64,000 nucleotides of DNA. It comes from Hamadaea tsunoensis DSM 44101. Lineage in GTDB: Bacteria > Actinomycetota > Actinomycetes > Mycobacteriales > Micromonosporaceae. A model generated the notes under the pieces. That model saw only the letters and a list, made by a program, of their open reading frames with translations, had not been told where the DNA came from and searched no databases. The DNA is taken from the NCBI RefSeq assembly GCF_000428945.1, contig NZ_AUAX01000001.1, forward strand, positions 372,001 to 436,000, given 5' to 3'. Both the position numbers and the translations under genes were made by a program. How positions within the stretch are numbered: position 1 is the stretch's first letter; each line of letters starts with the position of its first letter. This document shows positions 54,579-64,000 of this stretch, piece after piece.

Positions 54579-55508
54579 TCAGTCCACCAGGGTCCGGCCG
54601 GTGAGGTTCAGGAAGACGTCCTCGAGACTGGACCGGCGCACCAGTACGCTCGACGGCGCCAGGTCCCGCCGGTGCACCTCGGCGACGGCCGCGTCGCCGT
54701 CGTCCGCGTACAGCAGGATGCGGTCGGGCAGGACGTCGATGCGCTCCCCCACGCCGTCGAGCTTGCCGCGCAGGCTCTCCAGCGGGGTGTCGCCGTAACG
54801 CAGCTCGACCACCTCGCGGGTGGAGTGGGTCTCGATGAGCGAGCGGGGCGAGCCCTCGGCCACGATCCGGCCGGCGTCCATGACGACCAGGCGGTCGCAG
54901 AGCTGCTCGGCCTCGTCCATGTAGTGCGTGGTCAGCACCAGCGTGACGCCCTGCTGCTTGAGCCGGAACAGCCGCTCCCAGAGCAGGTGGCGGGCCTGCG
55001 GGTCGAGGCCGGTGGTCGGCTCGTCGAGCAGGACGAGGTCCGGCTGGTTGACCATGGCCCGGGCGATGGTGAGCCGGCGCTTCATGCCGCCGGAGAGCGG
55101 GTCGACCTTGCTCTCCGCGCGGTCGCTCAGCTGAACGAACTCCAGCAGCTCCGCCGCGCGGCGGCGGCCCTCGGCCCGGGGCAGGCCGAAGTAGCGCGCG
55201 TAGGTCGTCAGGTTCTCCGCGACGGTGAGGTCCGGGTCGAGGTTGTCCAGCTGCGGGCAGACGCCGAGGCGGGCACGGATCTTGACGCCGTCCCGGACGG
55301 GGTCCATGCCGAGGATGCTCAGCGTGCCCTCGGTGGGGGTCGAGACGCAGCCGATCATCCGCATCGTCGAACTCTTGCCGGCGCCGTTCGGCCCCAGGAA
55401 GCCGAACGCCTCACCGGGGGCGACGTCGAGGTCGATGCCGGCGACGGCGGTGAAGTCGCCGAAGCGTTTCACCAGGCCACGGGCATGAATCAGGGGCTGC
55501 ACAGTCAC
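54579..55508 (-). CDS. ABC transporter ATP-binding protein (NodI/DrrA-like)
   Basis: A 309-aa ATPase from GTG 55508; the frame extends to 55544 without a better start. Walker A GPNGAGKSSTM, Q-loop CPQLDNLD, signature LSGGMKRRLTIARAMVNQP, Walker B LVLLDEPTTGLDP and switch H in TTHYMDEAE are all present. A C-terminal domain of about 80 residues resembles DrrA/NodI. Energises the two downstream permeases. Typical of daunorubicin-resistance-type exporters. Confidence 0.93.
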   Translation of the reverse strand: MTVQPLIHARGLVKRFGDFTAVAGIDLDVAPGEAFGFLGPNGAGKSSTMRMIGCVSTPTEGTLSILGMDPVRDGVKIRARLGVCPQLDNLDPDLTVAENLTTYARYFGLPRAEGRRRAAELLEFVQLSDRAESKVDPLSGGMKRRLTIARAMVNQPDLVLLDEPTTGLDPQARHLLWERLFRLKQQGVTLVLTTHYMDEAEQLCDRLVVMDAGRIVAEGSPRSLIETHSTREVVELRYGDTPLESLRGKLDGVGERIDVLPDRILLYADDGDAAVAEVHRRDLAPSSVLVRRSSLEDVFLNLTGRTLVD

Positions 55509-55580
55509 GGGGCCGACCCTAGACCCGAGGTACGACAAACCCAACCCGAATACGCCCCGGCCCGAATGCCCGCCACCCCC

Positions 55581-55658
55581 ATGATCCGGTTTGGATCAGG
55601 GAATCGCACGTGATCATGGACCAAGATTCGGCTGGTTTCCCTGATCCAAGCCGGATCA
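55581..55658. repeat. Palindromic repeat family P1, copy 3
   Basis: ATGATCCGGTTTGGATCAGG at 55581 and its imperfect complement ending at 55658 enclose the same inner sequence as copies 1 and 2 (CACGTGATCATGGACCAAGA). The arm change CCCG to CCGG is compensated on the other side (CCGGATC), so pairing is preserved. Confidence 0.85.
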
Positions 55659-55773
55659 ACACGAGATCACGGCACGTAACATATCGATAATCTTCGTCGT
55701 AAGCCTTGCCATCAAAAGCGGTGAATGGGAATATCTGCAATCACGGAACTCCTCTACCCCCAAGGAGGACATC

Positions 55774-56835
55774 GTGAGCTTCACCAAGCTCTCCCTACGC
55801 CACGCCGCCGTGATCGGCGCGGCAGCGACCGCATTCTTCTTCGCGACGGCGGTCGCACCCGGTGCCGCGAACGCGGCCGCCCCGCACGCCACCGCGCTGG
55901 GCGCCGCCAACCTCGTCGCCGGACTCGGCGACCGCAGCGCCGGCTTCTACCTCGACCAGGTCACCGGCAAGCCCGTCGTCACGGTCACCGACGACGCGGC
56001 CGCCGCCCTGGTCCGCTCGTCCGGCGCCACGGCCCGGCTCGTGCGGCACAGCGCCGCCGCGTTGAGCTCCGCCGCCGGGCAGGTCGACCGCACCATCCCC
56101 GGTTCCGGCATCGCCTGGGGCGTTGATCCCGCCTCCAACCAGGTCGTCATCACGGTCGACTCGACGGTGACCGGAGCCCGCTACGCCCAGGTCCAGGCGG
56201 CCGCCGCGAAGATCGGCGACACCGTACGCGTCGAGCAGACGCCCGGCGTGTTCAGCCTCCGGATCAACGGCGGCACGGCGATCTACGGCGGGCAGTACCG
56301 GTGCTCGCTGGGCTTCAACGTGCGCAGCGGCTCGACCTACTACTTCCTCACGGCCGGGCACTGCGGCAACATCGCCAGCACCTGGTACGCGAACTCGGCC
56401 CACACGTCACTGCTCGGCACCACCTCGGGATCGAGCTTCCCCGGCAACGACTACGCGATCGTCAAGTTCGCGAGCGGCGTGGCCCACCCCGGCACCGTCA
56501 ACCTGTACAGCGGCAGCCAGACCATCAGCTCGTCGGCGAACGCGTACGTCGGTGAGGCTGTGAAGCGCTCCGGCAGCACGACCGGCGTACACAGCGGCAC
56601 CGTCCAGCAGACCGGCGCCACCGTCCGGTACGCCGAAGGTACCGTCACCGGCCTCATCCGCACCAACGTGTGCGCCGAGGGCGGCGACAGCGGCGGCTCG
56701 CTGTTCGACGGCTCGATCGCGCTGGGCCTGACCTCCGGCGGCAGCGGCAACTGCTCCAGCGGCGGGACGACCTACTTCCAGCCGGTCACCGAGGCGCTCA
56801 GCGTCTACGGCGTCACGGTCTCGGGCGTCGCCTGA
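55774..56835 (+). CDS. Secreted alpha-lytic/streptogrisin-type serine protease
   Basis: A 353-aa exported protease; GTG 55774 has AAGGAGG 5 bases upstream. Signal peptide about 1-35 (ending near AANAAA). A prodomain (about 36-165) contains the alpha-lytic-protease-type segment [20 protein letters not shown]. The mature S1E domain has His in [10 protein letters not shown], Asp in GNDYAIVKF and Ser in [12 protein letters not shown], with paired cysteines. Substrate pocket residues are not resolved. Ends with no extra binding domain. Confidence 0.93.
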   Translation: MSFTKLSLRHAAVIGAAATAFFFATAVAPGAANAAAPHATALGAANLVAGLGDRSAGFYLDQVTGKPVVTVTDDAAAALVRSSGATARLVRHSAAALSSAAGQVDRTIPGSGIAWGVDPASNQVVITVDSTVTGARYAQVQAAAAKIGDTVRVEQTPGVFSLRINGGTAIYGGQYRCSLGFNVRSGSTYYFLTAGHCGNIASTWYANSAHTSLLGTTSGSSFPGNDYAIVKFASGVAHPGTVNLYSGSQTISSSANAYVGEAVKRSGSTTGVHSGTVQQTGATVRYAEGTVTGLIRTNVCAEGGDSGGSLFDGSIALGLTSGGSGNCSSGGTTYFQPVTEALSVYGVTVSGVA

Positions 56836-56914
56836 TCCGCACCCTCCGCTCCCGGGCGTCCTTCCCCCCGGCGCCCGGGAGCACCCATGTCCACGTCGAA
56901 AATCTTCAGATTCT

Positions 56915-57083
56915 TTTGTCCCGGGTTCGTCGATCTCACTTCCGCTCCTCCCGCGGGAGACCGTTCCGCCCCTGTCGCTGCGCTCCGGGGACTCCACTGC
57001 CAGCACAGTGGGGCGAAGCATCGTCCACCGCGGTTCGGTCACCGTTCACCCCAAGCCCCACCCGGACTTTGTCCCGACTGTCC
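56915..57083. repeat. Dispersed repeat family P4, copy 2 (inverted)
   Basis: Reverse-orientation counterpart of 43683-43852, starting TTTTGTCCCGGGTTCGTCG and ending with TTTGTCCCGACTGT. A partial third copy in the other orientation runs from about 57326 to 57405 (ACAGTCGGGACAAAGGCC, then GGTGAAACGCTGACC). The 56836-57421 gap therefore consists almost wholly of repeats and holds no gene. Confidence 0.8.
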
Positions 57084-57150
57084 GAAATCGCGTTGGGCGG
57101 GTCGACTCGTGGCTGATCGTTCGCGGCGGCGATGCCCCGCCACTGTTCGT

Positions 57151-57297
57151 GATCGTTTGCGGCTGAGGTGTAAATCCGGCCCGATCCGCATGATCATTTA
57201 CGCGTCAGGTGTAGCGGAAGTCGGTCAACGCGTTCCAGACCCGTAAACGATCATGCATCGGGACGCCTTTTCTACACCTCAGCCGCAAACGATCACC
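57151..57297. repeat. Palindromic repeat family P2, copy 2
   Basis: Outer arms GTGATCGTTTGCGGCTGAGG (57151) and CCTCAGCCGCAAACGATCAC (ending 57297) are exact complements. Inner GCATGATCATTTACGCG pairs with CGTAAACGATCATGC. It sits between P4 copy 2 and the partial third P4 copy. Confidence 0.85.
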
Positions 57298-57421
57298 TCA
57301 TCGGTCGCCGGCGGGCGCACAAGTCGCACAGTCGGGACAAAGGCCGGGCTGACACAAGCCGGTCGGGGGTTCGGGTGAAACGCTGACCGGACGACGGTGG
57401 CTGATGCCTATAAAATGATCT

Positions 57422-57853
57422 TCAGGGTAGGTGGAGCGTCCAGGCGATGCCGTCGACTCCGGGGATGCGGCGGCCCACCAGGCGCGACCCGTCGGCGTTG
57501 AGGTCGGAGCTGACGACCGACGCCGTGACCCGCTGACGTACCTGGTGGGGCAGGTGGCCGGGCTCGATGAGGGTCAGTTTCAGCGACTCCCGGTCCCGGA
57601 TCGTCACCGGGTCCACCTCGCCGTCGACGATCTCGCTGATCGTCACCGTGAGGCAGGAGCCGTCCCAGACCGCTTTGGTGATCTCGTGCCAGCCGATGCG
57701 CTGCCGCTCGACCCAGAGTCCCAGATTCGTCGCGACGACCAGGCCGGCTTCCTCGCCGTCGGCGCGGGCGGCCCAGGCCAGCGTGCGCTCACCCGGCGCG
57801 AACAGCTCCCGGTACGCCTTCGGCAGCGCGCGTCTCGCGAAGAAGGATGCCAT
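57422..57853 (-). CDS. Hypothetical protein downstream of dnaG
   Basis: A 143-aa soluble protein. Pattern FARRALPKAYRELFAPGERT, then VVATNLGLWVERQRIGWHEI: beta-rich, PH-like in feel, widespread next to dnaG in Micromonosporaceae as far as I recall. Its ATG overlaps the dnaG stop (57853-57855), so it is translationally coupled to primase. Function unknown. Confidence 0.75.
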   Translation of the reverse strand: MASFFARRALPKAYRELFAPGERTLAWAARADGEEAGLVVATNLGLWVERQRIGWHEITKAVWDGSCLTVTISEIVDGEVDPVTIRDRESLKLTLIEPGHLPHQVRQRVTASVVSSDLNADGSRLVGRRIPGVDGIAWTLHLP

Positions 57854-59709
57854 CAGAGAAGTCCTGTCGATGCCTGTTCGCGCAGGGCGCGGGCGGTGGT
57901 CTCCATCGAGACGAGATCGTTGAAGAGGCCGAAGTACTCGTCCTTCTGCGTCACCGGATTGATCCGCTGCAGCCGCGATTTCACGGCGTGTACGCGCCGG
58001 TCGACCTGGGCCAGCTGGAGCCGGGCGACGGTGACGTGGACGTAGTGGGGGTCGGCCTCGCCGTCGTAGCGGAACTCCTCGACGGCCAGTTGGGCGACGA
58101 GCGACTGCGCCATGAGGTCGTCGCACTGGCCGGTGACGGCCGCGATCCAGTTGGCTCCGGCGACGCCCCGGGACGCCCCGCCGGCCGCGTGGATCGCCTG
58201 GCGCACCTGGACGTGGAGAGGATCGGTGTAGCAGTCGGCCTCGGCGTTGTCGAACAGCGGGCCGGCCAGCACCGGTGCCTGGATGGCCAGCTTGAGCGCC
58301 TCCCGTTCGACCAGGAGCTGCGGGTCGTCGGGGCGGGTCCGCGGACGCGTGGCGGTCTCGATGCGCTCGCCCTTGGTCGCGGCCGCGACCGCCTGCTGCA
58401 CCGTCTCGACGTCCGTGCCCAGCCAGCCCGCCAGGATGCGGCCGTACTCGGGACGGAGCGAGCGGTCCTTGATCTGCGCGACGAGCGGGGCGGTCGCCCG
58501 GAGCCCGCCGATGCGTCCCTCCGGGCTGTCGAGATCGTATTCGGTGAGCTTCGTGCGGAGGGCGAAGGACACCAGCCGCTCACGGCTCGCGATCATGTCC
58601 CGCACGGAGGCGTCGCCGCGGGCCAATCGGAGTTCGCAGGGGTCCATCCCGTCGGGGCCGACCGCGATGAAGGTCTGCCCGACGAAGCGCTGGTCGTCGG
58701 CGAAGGCGCGGAGCGCGGCCTTCTGCCCGGCGGCGTCGCCGTCGAAGGTGAAGATGATCTCACCCTTGAACGTGTCGGTGTCCATGAGCATCCGGCGCAG
58801 CACCGAGATGTGCTCCGAGCCGAAGGCCGTCCCGCAGGTCGCCACCGCCGTCGGTACGCCGGCCAGGTGGCACGCCATCACGTCGGTGTACCCCTCGACG
58901 ATGACGGCCTGCCCGCGCTTGCCGATCTCACGTTTGGCCAGGTCGATGCCGTAGAGCACGGTCGACTTCTTGTAGAGCGGGGTCTCCGGGGTGTTGAGGT
59001 ACTTCGGGCCGTCGTCGTCCTCGAACAGCTTGCGGGCGCCGAACCCGATCACGTCGCCGCCGGTGTCGCGGATCGGCCACACGAGCCGGCGGCGGAACCG
59101 GTCGATGAGGCTGCCCGAGCGGGCCGGCTTGGCCAGGCCGCCGGTGTTGAGCTCCTCTGGGGTGAAGCCGAGCTGGCGCAGGTGCTTGGTGAGCGCGTCC
59201 CAGGAGTCCGGCGCGAACCCGCACCCGTACGCCGTCGCCGCGTCCCGGTCGAAGCCGCGCTGGGCGAGGAACTCCCGGGCCGCCCGGGCGCCCGGGGTCA
59301 TCAGCTGCTCGGCGTAGAACTTGGCGGCCGCCACGTGCGCGGCGACCAGGCGCTGGCGCTGGCCGGGCTGCGGGCGCGGCGAACCCGGCGCGGCGGTGCC
59401 CTCGACGTAGCGCAGCTGGAGACCGGCCCGCGCGGCGAGCTTCTCGACCGCCTCGGTGAACCGCAGGTGGTCGATCTCCATCACGAAGTTGATGGCGTCG
59501 CCGCCCTTGCCGCAGCCGTGGCAGAAGTACACGTTGCGGTCCGCGGCGACCGTGAACGACGGCGTCTTCTCGTCGTGGAAGGGGCACAGGCCCTTGAGGT
59601 TGCGCCCGCCGCCGCCCCGCAGCGTCACCTGCTCGGAGATCACATCGACGATGTCCGTACGCTCGCGCACGAGCGCGACGTCCTCGTCGCGTATCCGACC
59701 CCCAGCCAT
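57853..59709 (-). CDS. dnaG: DNA primase
   Basis: A 618-aa primase. Zinc-binding domain: LKGLCPFHDEKTPSF and YFCHGCGKGGDAINF. RNA-polymerase/TOPRIM core: VIVEGYTDVMACHLAGV (catalytic Glu) and FDGDAAGQKAALRAF (Asp pair). The C-terminal helicase-binding helices end near residue 610. It makes the RNA primers for replication. ATG 59709 was chosen by the usual MAGRIRDED-type start. Housekeeping; upstream dgt is also common in actinobacteria. Confidence 0.97.
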   Translation of the reverse strand: MAGGRIRDEDVALVRERTDIVDVISEQVTLRGGGGRNLKGLCPFHDEKTPSFTVAADRNVYFCHGCGKGGDAINFVMEIDHLRFTEAVEKLAARAGLQLRYVEGTAAPGSPRPQPGQRQRLVAAHVAAAKFYAEQLMTPGARAAREFLAQRGFDRDAATAYGCGFAPDSWDALTKHLRQLGFTPEELNTGGLAKPARSGSLIDRFRRRLVWPIRDTGGDVIGFGARKLFEDDDGPKYLNTPETPLYKKSTVLYGIDLAKREIGKRGQAVIVEGYTDVMACHLAGVPTAVATCGTAFGSEHISVLRRMLMDTDTFKGEIIFTFDGDAAGQKAALRAFADDQRFVGQTFIAVGPDGMDPCELRLARGDASVRDMIASRERLVSFALRTKLTEYDLDSPEGRIGGLRATAPLVAQIKDRSLRPEYGRILAGWLGTDVETVQQAVAAATKGERIETATRPRTRPDDPQLLVEREALKLAIQAPVLAGPLFDNAEADCYTDPLHVQVRQAIHAAGGASRGVAGANWIAAVTGQCDDLMAQSLVAQLAVEEFRYDGEADPHYVHVTVARLQLAQVDRRVHAVKSRLQRINPVTQKDEYFGLFNDLVSMETTARALREQASTGLL

Positions 59710-59765
59710 GCCACCATCCTAAGGCGGGGACCGACAGTGTCAGCCGGGGCCGATACCATCCCCGG

Positions 59766-60482
59766 GTGTCCACCCCCCAGAAGGCACACGAACCCGCCGA
59801 CGCGCCCGCCGACGCGCTGACCATCGCGCTCACCGAATACGGGTTCATCGCCCAGCTCCAGAGCAGTATGCGCGACCAGGCCGCCGCCCGGTTCAACTTC
59901 TTCCTGGCCGTCGCGACCGCCGCCGCGGCTGTCGTCGCCGGGCTGCTGAGCAGCGGGAACATCTCCGGCGCCGGGCTGGGAGCGGTCGCGGCCCTGGGCG
60001 TGCTCGTGCTGGTGATGGGGATCTCCATCTTCGTGCGCCAGGTCGAGTTCACCCAGCGCGGCATGCGCTACGCCGCCGCCCATGACGCCGTGCGGACCTA
60101 TCTCGTCGGGCGGGCCGGGCCGGCGGGGGCGTACATCCTGCTGCCGACGCTGCACGACCGGGGTGTGATCGGCGAGGGCTACCGGCGCCTGCGGTGGCGG
60201 CGCGACATCGTGGGGCTGGCCGGCACGGTCGCCTTGATCAACAGCGCCCTCGCGGGCGGCGGGGCCGGGCTGCTGCTGGGCCGGATCGCACCCACGCTGC
60301 CCGTCGCGGTCACCGTGGCGGCGGCCGTCGCGGCGTTCCTCGTCCTGCTCAGCCTGCAGATCGGCTACCTGCAGCGGGCCAAGCGGCTCACGCACCTGAT
60401 GACCAAGGGGGTCATCGAGCAGCGCGGGCTACGCGCCGACGAGATCCCGGTGCAGCTCGATCGCGGCGGGGTCGGTGAGTGA
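59766..60482 (+). CDS. Predicted membrane protein, unknown
   Basis: A 238-aa protein from GTG 59766 (divergent from dnaG, 56 bp apart). After a soluble N-terminus (about 45 residues, LTEYGFIAQLQSSMRDQAAA) come two membrane helices (about 47-85), a cytoplasmic section with MRYAAAHDAVRTYLVGRA, then two more helices (about 150-205) and a basic tail. No family name recognised. The last 54 bp overlap the convergent dgt gene. Confidence 0.7.
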   Translation: MSTPQKAHEPADAPADALTIALTEYGFIAQLQSSMRDQAAARFNFFLAVATAAAAVVAGLLSSGNISGAGLGAVAALGVLVLVMGISIFVRQVEFTQRGMRYAAAHDAVRTYLVGRAGPAGAYILLPTLHDRGVIGEGYRRLRWRRDIVGLAGTVALINSALAGGGAGLLLGRIAPTLPVAVTVAAAVAAFLVLLSLQIGYLQRAKRLTHLMTKGVIEQRGLRADEIPVQLDRGGVGE

Positions 60483-61643
60483 CGCCACCTGGTCGATGAT
60501 CACCCGCAGCCGCGCGGCGTCGTCCGGAGCCGCCCGGAACAGCGGCGCGAACACCTGGTCCAGCCCGGCGCCGTCCCGGTCGCACAGCGTACGGACCAGG
60601 TCGGTGAGGATCTCCCGCTGCTGCTCGTACCACGGCTCCATGCCGCGCCGGCGCATCACGTAACGCAGCGCCACCCCCTTGAGCAGCGCGCACCGCAGCC
60701 GGTCCGCGCGCGGCACCACGAGGTCCGCGGCGTACCTGCGCAGCTTTCCGGGGTACGCCGACCGCGTCGCCGTCACCGCGTTCACCACGAACCGTCCGGT
60801 GAGGACGGACGTGCTGTTCTTCAGCAGCTCCTGACCCTTGTGCGACCCGTCGTACGCGGCCAGGCAGGCGAACACCGGATCGGCCAGCAGCTCGGTCAGG
60901 GCGGCGCGCAGCACGTCGGCCGGTTCCGGCGAGTAGGCCGCGGCGACGTCGGCGCACAGCTCCGCCTGCTCGTCGGCGTCCGCGATGAGCGGGCCGAGCT
61001 TGATGTAGCCGGAGTAGATGCCGTCCTCGACGTCGTGCACCGAGTACGCGACGTCGTCCGACCAGTCCATGACCTGCGCTTCCAGGCAGCGCCGATCACC
61101 GCCCGGCGACCCGGTCCGCAGCCAGTCGTAGACGGCGGCGTCGTCCGCGTACACCCCGAATTTGCGCGTGGTGGAGCGGCGCGGCCACGGATATTTGCAG
61201 GTGGCGTCGAGCGAGGCGCGGGTGAGGTTGAGCCCGGCGCCGGGGATCTTGGCCTCCAGCCGGGTGAGGACCCGCAGCGTCTGCGCGTTGCCCTCGAAGC
61301 CGCCGCACGCCTGGCCGACGGCGTCGAGGGCGTCCTCGCCGTTGTGGCCGAACGGCGGGTGGCCGAGGTCGTGCGCGAGCCCGGCGACGTCGGTCACGTC
61401 GGGGTCGCAGCCGAGGCGCTCGCCGAGTTCGCGGGCGATCTGGGCGACCTCGAGCGAGTGCGTCAGCCGCGTACGCAGGAAGTCGCCGGAGCCGGCCGTG
61501 TGCACCTGGGTCTTGGCGGCGAGCCGGCGGAACGCGGCCGAGTGCAGCACCCGGCCGCGGTCGCGCTCGTAGGCGCCGCGCTCGCCGGCGGTGTCCTTGG
61601 CCGGCTCGGCGACCCAGCGTTGTTCCTCCAGCTCAGCCGTCAC
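60429..61643 (-). CDS. dgt: Deoxyguanosinetriphosphate triphosphohydrolase-like protein
   Basis: A 404-aa HD-superfamily dNTPase. Motifs: FRRLAAKTQVHTAGSGDFLR, LTHSLEVAQIAREL (H...), LAHDLGHPPFGHNGEDALD (HD metal site) and MDWSDDVAYSVHDVEDGI (closing Asp). Hydrolyses dNTPs to nucleosides and triphosphate, balancing dNTP pools; some homologues also restrict phage. Length and order are typical of the actinobacterial Dgt next to dnaG. Confidence 0.93.
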   Translation of the reverse strand: MTAELEEQRWVAEPAKDTAGERGAYERDRGRVLHSAAFRRLAAKTQVHTAGSGDFLRTRLTHSLEVAQIARELGERLGCDPDVTDVAGLAHDLGHPPFGHNGEDALDAVGQACGGFEGNAQTLRVLTRLEAKIPGAGLNLTRASLDATCKYPWPRRSTTRKFGVYADDAAVYDWLRTGSPGGDRRCLEAQVMDWSDDVAYSVHDVEDGIYSGYIKLGPLIADADEQAELCADVAAAYSPEPADVLRAALTELLADPVFACLAAYDGSHKGQELLKNSTSVLTGRFVVNAVTATRSAYPGKLRRYAADLVVPRADRLRCALLKGVALRYVMRRRGMEPWYEQQREILTDLVRTLCDRDGAGLDQVFAPLFRAAPDDAARLRVIIDQVASLTDPAAIELHRDLVGA

Positions 61644-61652
61644 CAGCGCAGC

Positions 61653-62006
61653 CTAGTCCTCGCCACGGCTCTGCAGGACGCAGAACTCGTTGCCCTCCGG
61701 ATCCGCGAGCACCACCCAGCCGACGTCGCCCTGGCCGATGTCGATGTGCCGGGCGCCCATGTCCAGCAGCCGCTCCACCTCGGCCTCCTGGTCGGTGGGG
61801 CTGAGGTCGAGGTGGAGGCGGTTCTTGCCGGCCTTGTCGGCGTGCGCCGGGGTGAAGTAGATGCACGGCAGGTCGAGGTCGGGTCCGATCATCAGCTCGC
61901 CGTGTTCCTCATGCATGATCGGATAGCCGAGCACCTCGGCCCACCAGCGGCCGAGCCGGGCGGGGTCGGCCGCCTCGATCACCACACGGTTCCAGCGCAG
62001 TCCCAT
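61653..62006 (-). CDS. VOC-family (glyoxalase-fold) protein
   Basis: A 117-aa protein of the vicinal oxygen chelate fold. It shows VVIEAADPARLGRWWAEVLG at the start, then KNRLHLDLSPTDQ and the C-terminal VLADPEGNEFCVLQ typical of this group. Potential metal ligands (His in LHLDL, Glu in NEFCVL) are present. Role unknown: such proteins act in antibiotic resistance, aldehyde detoxification or ring cleavage. It lies 9 bp upstream of dgt on the same strand. Confidence 0.85.
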   Translation of the reverse strand: MGLRWNRVVIEAADPARLGRWWAEVLGYPIMHEEHGELMIGPDLDLPCIYFTPAHADKAGKNRLHLDLSPTDQEAEVERLLDMGARHIDIGQGDVGWVVLADPEGNEFCVLQSRGED

Positions 62007-62022
62007 CCGTCCAGGCTAGCGG

Positions 62023-64000
<1,978 letters not shown>

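Noticed and set aside
53859-55613. Very long plus-strand frame opposite the ABC transporter genes
   Set aside because: Highly charged Asp/Glu/Arg/Gln/His composition of a shadow frame; the minus strand carries well-defined ABC motifs.

Overview
High-GC actinobacterial chromosome segment, most likely Micromonosporaceae (Actinoplanes/Micromonospora-like). This rests on codon use, frequent GTG/TTG starts with AGGAGG-type ribosome sites, the secreted hydrolase set, and the word CGTACG recurring through the right-hand part. No rRNA or CRISPR array is present. The left 26 kb is accessory DNA; the right 37 kb is ordinary chromosome.

Region 1 (1-10.9 kb) is a scrap-yard of mobile and conflict genes. 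It holds a STAND-type ATPase fragment cut by an IS5-family element, a second inverted IS5-like end, and an IS630 element with a frameshifted transposase. It also holds a tyrosine-integrase C-terminus, a decayed HTH/NB-ARC gene, a secreted serine protease, an IS701-type relic and a frameshifted membrane-anchored gene. Next comes a cassette encoding an HTH-coiled-coil-NaeI-like endonuclease, flanked on both sides by direct repeats built from about 140-bp units.

Region 2 (10.9-26.3 kb) is an integrative element. A large serine recombinase reads into the 3' half of an intact tRNA-Met(CAT) gene at its right end. A degenerate copy of the same tRNA 3' half marks the left end. Cargo: a four-gene operon (DUF4365-type nuclease, 361-aa unknown, winged-helix protein, 1051-aa double-P-loop AAA/HerA ATPase) and, divergently, a lower-GC 869-aa protein with a PD-(D/E)XK nuclease core. 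Mobility and regulatory genes follow: a flavoprotein, XRE-TPR and XRE regulators, and a replication-relaxation protein. The operon and the NaeI-like cassette are the best candidates for undescribed anti-phage systems.

Region 3 (26.3-43.3 kb): DinB/MDMPI-fold protein, KhtTU-like K+/H+ antiporter pair, phosphoesterase, MmcQ-like protein, acyl-CoA dehydrogenase, P450 with a 59-aa ORF upstream, and a complete AtuA-type catabolic operon (AtuA-like, acyl-CoA carboxylase beta and alpha, acyl-CoA dehydrogenase, TetR). Region 4 (43.3-64 kb): trpD behind a textbook Trp attenuator, plant cell-wall enzymes (glucuronoyl esterase, GH11 xylanase, pectinesterase), DUF1737-GrpB fusion, tRNA-Asn, EboE-like protein, ABC-2 exporter, alpha-lytic-type protease, dnaG, dgt, VOC protein and the 3' part of ppdK.

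Several families of dispersed palindromic repeats lie in intergenic gaps of the core region. One copy sits in frame inside the atuA-like gene. Short in-frame tandem repeats lengthen the C-termini of several core proteins.
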